Assembly (NCBI GenBank): GCA_014860585.1
Contig: JACZJL010000112.1
Coordinates: 1 to 56,867 of the forward strand
Source of the DNA: Bacteroidales bacterium
GTDB taxonomy: Bacteria > Bacteroidota > Bacteroidia > Bacteroidales > 4484-276
DNA: 56,867 bases
Reading direction: 5' to 3'
A program made the translations under genes and the position numbers. Position 1 is the first letter of the stretch, and each line of letters opens with the position of its first letter. Shown one piece after another: positions 1 to 5,733 of this stretch. Under the pieces are notes generated by a model. That model was not told the DNA's origin. It saw nothing but the letters and a program-made list of their open reading frames with translations, and searched no databases.

Positions 1-1067
1 ACATCGTCAATCCATCTGGAACTGGCTGCACCCGGCCGTTGTGAATATTGCGCGATGTAGGCCATGTTATAGCTGAACTCATCCATGATCTTCCGGGTAT
101 TCTCAAATTGCTCGTCAGTTTCACCCGTGAAGCCGACAATGATATCGGTGAAAAGCGTGGCCTGTGGGATCAGCCGGCGGATCGTGGCCACAATTTCGCG
201 GTATTTTTCCACAGAATGTTTGCGGTTCATACTGATCAGTACCTTGTCGTCACCCGATTGTATCGGAAGGTGGATTTGTTTGGCCAGGCAGTTGTATTGT
301 GAAATCACTTCGATCACCTCGTCTGTCATGTCGCGCGGGTGCGGTGAAGTGAAATAGACCCAGAAATCTTTTTCTGACGCGTTGCCCAGTTCACCAATTT
401 TTCTCAACAAATCCGGAAAGGTAATCTCTTCCCCTTTTTTATCCAGGCCGTAGGAGTTCACATTTTGGCCAAGCAGTGTGATGGATTTAAACCCTTCGTT
501 CACCAGCCGTTCCACCTCGCTGATGATTTCACCGGATGGCCTCGAAACCTCACGTCCGCGGGTATAGGGCACAGCGCAGAAGGTACAGAATTTATCGCAC
601 CCATTCTGAATCGGTATAAACGCTTCAAAATCGGAACTGTAGTAGGGCTTCACCTTCCAGAAGTCTTCAATGTGCTCGTTTTTTGGCATTCTATCGAGGT
701 TGTTTACCAGCGAGGCCGGCGTTACAACGCCATACTGACGAATAATTTCCGGCAGGATTTCCAGCTCGCTCATCCTGAAAATGATATCGAAAAGTTTAAG
801 GAATTTGTCCATATCATCGGGCAGGATGCAACCCGAAATGAAAGTGACAAGGCTCTTACGGTTTTTCCATTTGTTCCAATTCTGGATGCGGGAATACACC
901 TTGTCAATCGCCTTTTGCCTGACCGAACAGGCCAGGATGCCCAGCAGATTTGCTTCTTCCTCATTGTCGGTCCACTGGTAGCCGGTTTGCGTTTCGATGA
1001 CCGAACGCACCCGCTCACTGTCCGACATATTCATCTGGCAACCCAGCGTGATCAAATGATACTTCAT
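1..1067 (-). CDS. miaB: tRNA-2-methylthio-N6-dimethylallyladenosine synthase MiaB, C-terminal part off the window
   Basis: Radical-SAM methylthiotransferase that adds a methylthio group to isopentenyl-A37 of tRNAs reading UNN codons. The gene starts at ATG 1067 and is still open at base 1, so about 355 residues are visible. I translated it directly. The N-terminal UPF0004 domain has the three cluster cysteines Cys10 (GCQMN), Cys47 (ACSVR) and Cys80 (SGC). The radical-SAM motif CDKFCTFC gives Cys157, Cys161 and Cys164, the same spacing and nearly the same numbering as known MiaB. PYTRGRE follows directly, as in the family. The TRAM domain lies outside the window. RimO is the main alternative, but the PYTRGRE context and the numbering fit MiaB better. 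It is transcribed divergently from the tRNA-Ser gene. Confidence 0.86.
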   Translation of the reverse strand, partial: MKYHLITLGCQMNMSDSERVRSVIETQTGYQWTDNEEEANLLGILACSVRQKAIDKVYSRIQNWNKWKNRKSLVTFISGCILPDDMDKFLKLFDIIFRMSELEILPEIIRQYGVVTPASLVNNLDRMPKNEHIEDFWKVKPYYSSDFEAFIPIQNGCDKFCTFCAVPYTRGREVSRPSGEIISEVERLVNEGFKSITLLGQNVNSYGLDKKGEEITFPDLLRKIGELGNASEKDFWVYFTSPHPRDMTDEVIEVISQYNCLAKQIHLPIQSGDDKVLISMNRKHSVEKYREIVATIRRLIPQATLFTDIIVGFTGETDEQFENTRKIMDEFSYNMAYIAQYSQRPGAASSRWIDD

Positions 1068-1230
1068 AAAAAATCTTTCTGTTCAGAATTTAATAAATCG
1101 CTTCCTTCAAAGGCTTAAAATCATACAATTTACCTTACCTACAAATTGTTAACTGCGATGATGCCGCAAAGATAGCAATAGCCAAACATCGGCTGTCTGC
1201 AGTTTGTTTAGGTAAAAAGAAACAAAAACT

Positions 1231-1259
1231 TTTGAAAATTCGAAAAAAGTGTACTTTTG
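1231..1259 (+). promoter_or_regulatory. Bacteroidota-type promoter of tRNA-Ser
   Basis: TTTG at 1231-1234, a 17-bp spacer, then TACTTTTG at 1252-1259. This matches the Bacteroidota -33/-7 consensus TTTG/TAnnTTTG. The -7 box ends five bases before the mature tRNA 5' end, so transcription starts at or very near the tRNA itself. Confidence 0.7.
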
Positions 1260-1263
1260 CCGC

Positions 1264-1348
1264 GGAGAGTTGGCAGAGCGGTCGATCGCGGCGGTCTTGA
1301 AAACCGTTGACCTGCAAGGGTCCGGGGGTTCGAATCCCTCACTCTCCG
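1264..1348 (+). tRNA. tRNA-Ser (anticodon UGA)
   Basis: The acceptor stem GGAGAGT (1264-1270) pairs perfectly with ACTCTCC (1341-1347), followed by discriminator G1348. The anticodon loop CTTGAAA shows TGA between arms CGGT and ACCG. A long variable arm, typical of class II serine tRNAs, precedes the T arm GGGGGTTCGAATCCCTC. The CCA end is not encoded. It reads UCA and, by wobble, other UCN codons. Confidence 0.95.
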
Positions 1349-1356
1349 CAACTAAC

Positions 1357-1382
1357 AAGCAGTCTATTTGGCTGCTTTTTTT
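1357..1382 (+). terminator. Intrinsic terminator after tRNA-Ser
   Basis: AGCAG (1358-1362) pairs with CTGCT (1372-1376), the loop is about nine bases, and the stem runs straight into a seven-base T tract (1376-1382). It lies nine bases beyond the tRNA 3' end. Confidence 0.65.
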
Positions 1383-1435
1383 ATATCGTATTTTGAGGTG
1401 GTTTCATCATACCGGAACAGCCGCACAGATTTTCC

Positions 1436-1466
1436 CAATTGTGTCCGCACTGCGTTCACAATTCAA
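1436..1466. repeat. Diverged copy of the palindromic segment found inside the neighbouring nuclease gene
   Basis: CAATTGTGTCCGCACTGCG at 1436-1454 is identical to 1808-1826 inside the DUF1016 gene. The right arm here is decayed (TTCACAATTC instead of GACACAATTG). Translated in the matching frame the surrounding bases read FPIVSALRSQF, close to FPIVSALRTQL of the intact gene. It may therefore be a remnant of an older copy of that gene or an inserted palindromic unit. Confidence 0.6.
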
Positions 1467-1524
1467 TACATCACGTACGAATTGATTCTTAATGATTTAA
1501 ATTGTCACAACACTCAATTGAATC

Positions 1525-2349
1525 ATGAGCAACGACAATCAAAAACTATCCACTTCATTTGTTCAGGACATCAAAAATATCATCGGGCAGGCGCGGGTGC
1601 AGGCCGTCCGAAGTTTTGAATTTCATCGCGTGCAAATGTACTGGAGCCTGGGCGAACGGATTTTCAATGAAGAACAGGAAGGGAAAGATCGTGCCGATTA
1701 CGGCTCTTTTTTAATCCGGAACCTAGCAATGGAGATTGAGCCTGAGTTTGGAAGCGGATTTTCTTACCGGCAACTTAACTGGTGCAGGCAGTTTTACCGC
1801 ACTTTCCCAATTGTGTCCGCACTGCGGACACAATTGAACTGGTCACAATACAAGATGCTCTTAAGTATTGAAGATGAGAGCAAACGAGAGTATTACGAAC
1901 TTGAAGCTGTTAAAAACGGATGGACAGGCCGTGAAATGGAACGGCAGATCAACTCAGGATTATTTGAGCGATTGTTACTGAGCAATGATAAGAATGTCGT
2001 TATGGCTATTGCCCGAAACCAGAGAACCCCTGAGCTGCCACGGGAAATTATCAAAGACCCGATGATACTTGAGTTCCTGGGATTGGAGCGAAAACCCCAT
2101 TATTACGAAGATGAATTCGAAACGGCGCTGATCGGCCACCTTCAGCAGTTCTTGCTGGAACTGGGAAACGGCTTTTCGTTTGTTGCCCGGCAGAAACGCC
2201 TGCTGCTCGAAGATGATGAATTTTTTGCCGACCTGGTATTTTACAACCGGCTGCTGCGATGCTTTGTGATCATCGAAATTAAAACGCGGAAAATTACACA
2301 CCAGGACCTTGGGCAATTGCAGATGTACGTGAATTACTACGACCGCTAA
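1525..2349 (+). CDS. DUF1016/YhcG-type PDDEXK nuclease family protein, prematurely terminated
   Basis: 274 residues as read. The N-terminal part (QARVQAVRSFEFHRVQMYWSLGE region) is the helical DUF1016_N module, and residues about 185-274 form the PDDEXK nuclease-like part. The D-x(n)-E-x-K core is visible as FADLVFYN followed by VIIEIK. Family members (YhcG, RmuC-like predicted nucleases) are often accessory genes linked to restriction loci or mobile regions. Their biochemical role is poorly known. The frame meets TAA at 2347-2349, just after YVNYYDR, although homologous-looking sequence continues in the same frame to 2538 (see next entry). The catalytic core lies before the stop, so a truncated product might fold. 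The gene sits directly after tRNA-Ser, a common site for accessory cargo. Confidence 0.75.
   Translation: MSNDNQKLSTSFVQDIKNIIGQARVQAVRSFEFHRVQMYWSLGERIFNEEQEGKDRADYGSFLIRNLAMEIEPEFGSGFSYRQLNWCRQFYRTFPIVSALRTQLNWSQYKMLLSIEDESKREYYELEAVKNGWTGREMERQINSGLFERLLLSNDKNVVMAIARNQRTPELPREIIKDPMILEFLGLERKPHYYEDEFETALIGHLQQFLLELGNGFSFVARQKRLLLEDDEFFADLVFYNRLLRCFVIIEIKTRKITHQDLGQLQMYVNYYDR
1808..1836. repeat. Perfect palindrome inside the DUF1016 gene
   Basis: Arms CAATTGTGTCCGC (1808-1820) and GCGGACACAATTG (1824-1836) are exact reverse complements around a three-base ACT loop. In the gene frame this encodes about ten residues (IVSALRTQL) at a place where the family is variable. A second, decayed copy lies upstream at 1436-1466. 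Confidence 0.8.
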
Positions 2350-2538
2350 GAAAAGCTGCCAGATGAAAACCCCACCGTGGGTATTCTCCTTTGCGCCAGC
2401 AAAAACAACGAAATGGTAAAAATGGCTTTACCCGAGGACAACAAAAGCATCTTAGCCAGCCAATACAAGCTCATCCTGCCCACCGAAAAGCAGCTTTTAG
2501 CCGAAATAAGAAAGGAATTTGGCGAGAAAAACATTTGA
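2350..2538 (+). pseudogene. Orphaned in-frame C-terminal tail of the DUF1016 gene
   Basis: Reading on from the TAA at 2347-2349 in the same frame gives 62 further residues beginning EKLPDENPTVGILLC and ending EIRKEFGEKNI, with a stop at 2536-2538. A (K/E)LPxENPTxGILLC segment followed by LPT is the normal end of DUF1016 proteins directly after YVNYYDR. The whole reading frame, 1525-2538, would encode 337 residues plus the internal stop at codon 275. A single base substitution would explain this. There is no frameshift. Confidence 0.78.
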
Positions 2539-2898
2539 GCAACCACAACTGCTGATGAACGGGAAGGTGAGGGGAACAGACACTGAATAATCCAAAACCC
2601 AACATAATACTTTATGCCAGAAATACTCAGAAACAACAAAGGACTATCCTGTGAGTAATTTGAAGATTGCTGGCACTGATTTGATTTCAAAACTCAGTGG
2701 TTTAAATATCAGCAGTCATTTACCGACATCCCAGGTTAACTTTCATTAAAATTCTCCCTTTTATTACCAAAAAACCTCCCCGAAATGAATAATTGCTATT
2801 TTTGCACCTCATTTTTTAATTGATTAATTCTAATTATCAGGTTTTTAGACAAAAAAAACCCGAATTCGTACCACAAAAATTCAAATTTACTTTTTGTT
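2539..2898. other. Gene-free stretch before the DUF349 gene
   Basis: About 360 bases with no convincing reading frame on either strand. The 114-residue minus-strand frame at 2346-2690 mostly mirrors the nuclease tail. Near its right end is the TATTTTTG promoter box at 2797-2804. I see nothing else. Confidence 0.5.
2797..2804 (+). promoter_or_regulatory. Probable -7 box for the DUF349 gene
   Basis: TATTTTTG fits TAnnTTTG. No clear TTTG lies 17-20 bp upstream. It leaves a 5' leader of about 90 bases before ATG 2899. Confidence 0.45.
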
Positions 2899-5271
2899 AT
2901 GGAAAATAAAGATCAACTGAATCAAATTCCTGTTGACCCTGAGATGGTAACACAGGATGAGAAGACTTCACAAACACTGGAAATCAATGTTGAAGCATCT
3001 CCCGTAGCTGACTCTGGTCAGGAAAACGCTAACACACAGGCCATTGAAGTAGCAGATGTTGATGCTACTGAGGCCGGGACATCCGAAGTGACCGACCTTC
3101 CCGAAATGACTACCATGGCTGATGAAGCCCAGGAAGTCGTTGAACCGGCAATTGAGCAACCAGTTCAGTTGCAGGAAACCGAAACCAAAGTTCAACCGGA
3201 CGAACCCGCAAATGAGGAGTTGGTAGTATCCGAAGTTGAGCCTGTTACTGTTGAAGAAAATCCTGAAGCTGAAATGCAGGTTGTAACTGAAACGGCAGAA
3301 GAAATTTCTGACGTTGAAACACAAACAGACACGGAAAAAGTTGCCGGGGTGGATGATTCTCCGGTTGCTGAAGAAGTTATTGTTGCAGAAGCTGTTAAGG
3401 AAGAATTGCCGGAAGAGCAGGTGGTTGAAGGTGTTAAAGAAGAGGAGGTACCAAAAACCAAGGAAAGCGTTACTGCAGAAGCTGAAGAAGTTCAGCATGA
3501 GGAAGAGCATGATGAAGAGGATGAAGAGATTGAGCATGATGAGCATGCTGACCTGACATTGCTCAATTACGACGAGATGACACGTGAAGAGTTGATCGAA
3601 AACCTTGAAGCGCTCGTTCATGAGGACGACGTGACAAAAATGAAATCGAGGATTGCCCTGATCAAGGTGGCTTTCCTTCGTAAATCCAAGGAAATAAAGG
3701 AAACCGGGTATCAGAAATTTTTAGATGAAGGTGGCGAAAAAGAAGCTTATGCCCCCGAAAGTGACGACCTCGAAACCAAATTTAATAGCTTGTTTGATAT
3801 TTACAGGCAGAAAAGGGCTGTTTACCTGGATAATCTTGAAACCGAAAAAATTACCAACCTGAAGAAGAAACAGGAAATTCTTGACGCATTAAAGGAGCTG
3901 ATTAATTCCGAGGAGACACTCAAAAAGACCTACGACGATTTCAGGGATTTACAGGAAAACTGGCGTCAGATAGGGATGGTTCCAAAGGCAGAAGTAAACA
4001 ACCTATGGCAGAATTATCATTTTCTGGTGGAGAAATTCTTTGATAAAGTAAAAATTAACAAGGAACTGAAAGACCTGGACCTGAGGAAAAATCTCGAACA
4101 GAAAATTGAGTTGTGCGAGAAAGTGGAAGAGTTGCTGCTCGAAACATCAATCATCAAATCTTTCAAGCAATTGCAGCGTCTTCATGAGCAGTGGAAGGAT
4201 ATAGGACCGGTTCCGGATGATAAGAAAGATGAAATCTGGGATCGCTTTAAATCAACAACTGACAAAATAAATCAGCGCCGCCGCGATCACTATAAACTTT
4301 TACAGGAAGATCAGGAAAACAACCTTGCTGCAAAGGTTGCTCTCTGCGAAAAAGCTGAAAGCCTCCTTGCCGAGGAGGTTAACTCAATCAAAGGATGGCA
4401 GGAACGCACCCGCCATTTCAACGATCTTTTCAGGGTTTGGAAGTCTATCGGACAGGCGCCGAAAAAACAGAACGACGAAATTTGGGAACGTTTCAAGACC
4501 TCACTCGATGGATTTTTTGCTGAGAAAAAGGATTATTTCGGGAAAATAAAAGAGCAACAGGTCAACAATTATAATTTGAAAGTTGAACTCTGCCTGCAGG
4601 CCGAAGCGCTGAAAGATACCGACGACTGGCGAAATACCACCCGTGAACTGATCGATTTGCAGAAACGCTGGAAGGAAATTGGCCCTGTGCCCCGCAAGTA
4701 TGCTGACAAAATCTGGCAGCGTTTCAGGGATGCCTGTGATGAGTTCTTTAATAAAAAATCAGCTCATTTTTCAGGAGTTAGAAACGAAGAATCAGAAAAC
4801 CTCAGGAAAAAAGAGGAACTTATCGCTGCTGTTGAGAATCATGAGTTTGGTACGGATAAGTCAAAGAACCTGGAATTGCTCAAAGATTACCAGAGACAAT
4901 GGACGGAGATCGGTTTTGTTCCTTTCAGGGATAAAGACCGGCTGCAGAATGCTTTCCGCAATGCCATTAACAAACGCCTGGATCAGCTTAATATCAGCAA
5001 TTCCGAAATGTCCCTTTCGAATTACATATCTAAGGCAGATTCGATGAAGCATACCGCTGACGGAGGAAGGCAATTGCAACGCGAGCAGAATTTTGTTCAG
5101 AACAAGATTGCTGAACTTCGGGAAGATATTATGCTGTGGGAAAACAACATCGGTTTCCTGGCCGATACCAAAAACGCCAACCTGTTTAAGATCGAGTTTG
5201 AAAAAAAGATCGAAAAAGCAAAAAGCGAACTGGGAGTGCTCGAGTCAAAACTGAAAATTTTATCCAAATAA
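2899..5271 (+). CDS. DUF349 repeat protein with long acidic N-terminal region
   Basis: 790 residues, probably cytoplasmic, no signal peptide. Residues 1 to about 215 are low-complexity and strongly acidic (Glu, Val, Thr, Asp-rich, e.g. EEEHDEEDEEIEHDEH). From about residue 260 to 700 come tandem DUF349 units of about 70 residues, each marked by a W-(K/R)-x-I-G-x-(V/A)-P motif: WRQIGMVP, WKDIGPVP, WKSIGQAP, WKEIGPVP, WTEIGFVP. The end is a charged coiled coil. DUF349 proteins are common in Bacteroidota and have no established function; all-helical nucleic-acid or scaffold roles have been suggested. The neighbouring AsmA gene is 460 bp away, so co-transcription is uncertain. ATG 2899 fits the promoter box upstream. 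Confidence 0.85.
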   Translation: MENKDQLNQIPVDPEMVTQDEKTSQTLEINVEASPVADSGQENANTQAIEVADVDATEAGTSEVTDLPEMTTMADEAQEVVEPAIEQPVQLQETETKVQPDEPANEELVVSEVEPVTVEENPEAEMQVVTETAEEISDVETQTDTEKVAGVDDSPVAEEVIVAEAVKEELPEEQVVEGVKEEEVPKTKESVTAEAEEVQHEEEHDEEDEEIEHDEHADLTLLNYDEMTREELIENLEALVHEDDVTKMKSRIALIKVAFLRKSKEIKETGYQKFLDEGGEKEAYAPESDDLETKFNSLFDIYRQKRAVYLDNLETEKITNLKKKQEILDALKELINSEETLKKTYDDFRDLQENWRQIGMVPKAEVNNLWQNYHFLVEKFFDKVKINKELKDLDLRKNLEQKIELCEKVEELLLETSIIKSFKQLQRLHEQWKDIGPVPDDKKDEIWDRFKSTTDKINQRRRDHYKLLQEDQENNLAAKVALCEKAESLLAEEVNSIKGWQERTRHFNDLFRVWKSIGQAPKKQNDEIWERFKTSLDGFFAEKKDYFGKIKEQQVNNYNLKVELCLQAEALKDTDDWRNTTRELIDLQKRWKEIGPVPRKYADKIWQRFRDACDEFFNKKSAHFSGVRNEESENLRKKEELIAAVENHEFGTDKSKNLELLKDYQRQWTEIGFVPFRDKDRLQNAFRNAINKRLDQLNISNSEMSLSNYISKADSMKHTADGGRQLQREQNFVQNKIAELREDIMLWENNIGFLADTKNANLFKIEFEKKIEKAKSELGVLESKLKILSK

Positions 5272-5733
5272 CGGACGGAAGTTCATTTATTTGAAAACAA
5301 ATCTGTAACCCATGTCGGGTAATACTTTTGGGCGATTGTTGAGATTTACCGGCACAGGTCCTTCTCAAGCAGAGACCCTTTGTGGTGTGATCGATGGTTT
5401 TCTTACTGAAATTGCCATCGGTCACGCCTCATTTAATCACAAATCCATCATTTCATTTTCAGTAAAGCCTTCAGCCTTCCGGTCATTTAACTATCCCATA
5501 GAAATAAATCCACTGTCTGATACCAACAGTAGTCAGCACAGCAGGATTGACTCCGGCCCATCCGCTCCCAATTTTTTAAGGCATAGTTATCCTTGCAACC
5601 GGATATATTGTGATCGGCTTTGCAGAGGGGTTAACGAATTGACAACGATACTGCTGAAGGATTCCCTGTTAAAAACTTTTCCACCGTTTAATCCGTTAAT
5701 ATAAAATACCTTAAAACCAAAAAATCAATTGTT
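5272..5733. other. 462-base gap between the DUF349 and AsmA genes
   Basis: A 130-codon frame (5312-5704, plus) crosses it, but it has no recognisable domain and an atypical Ser/Pro/Phe/Arg composition, so I do not call it a gene. A TACTTTTG box sits at 5323-5330. If used it would give the AsmA mRNA a leader of about 400 bases. No hairpin with a T tract is evident. Confidence 0.4.

Noticed and set aside
465-1118. 217-codon plus-strand frame at the left end
   Set aside because: Antisense to miaB, which shows all six conserved cysteines on the minus strand.
1249-1485. 78-codon frame over tRNA-Ser
   Set aside because: It translates the tRNA gene ([15 protein letters not shown] is a common spurious tRNA-derived peptide).
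2968-3621. 217-codon minus-strand frame rich in Phe, Leu, Asn and Cys
   Set aside because: Antisense to the acidic, Glu/Val/Thr-rich head of the DUF349 gene. The Glu-codon bias alone creates the open frame.
5312-5704. 130-codon plus-strand frame between the DUF349 and AsmA genes
   Set aside because: No domain, no signal peptide, and a composition (Ser, Pro, Phe, Arg, several Cys) unlike neighbouring proteins. The start is not behind a recognisable ribosome site.
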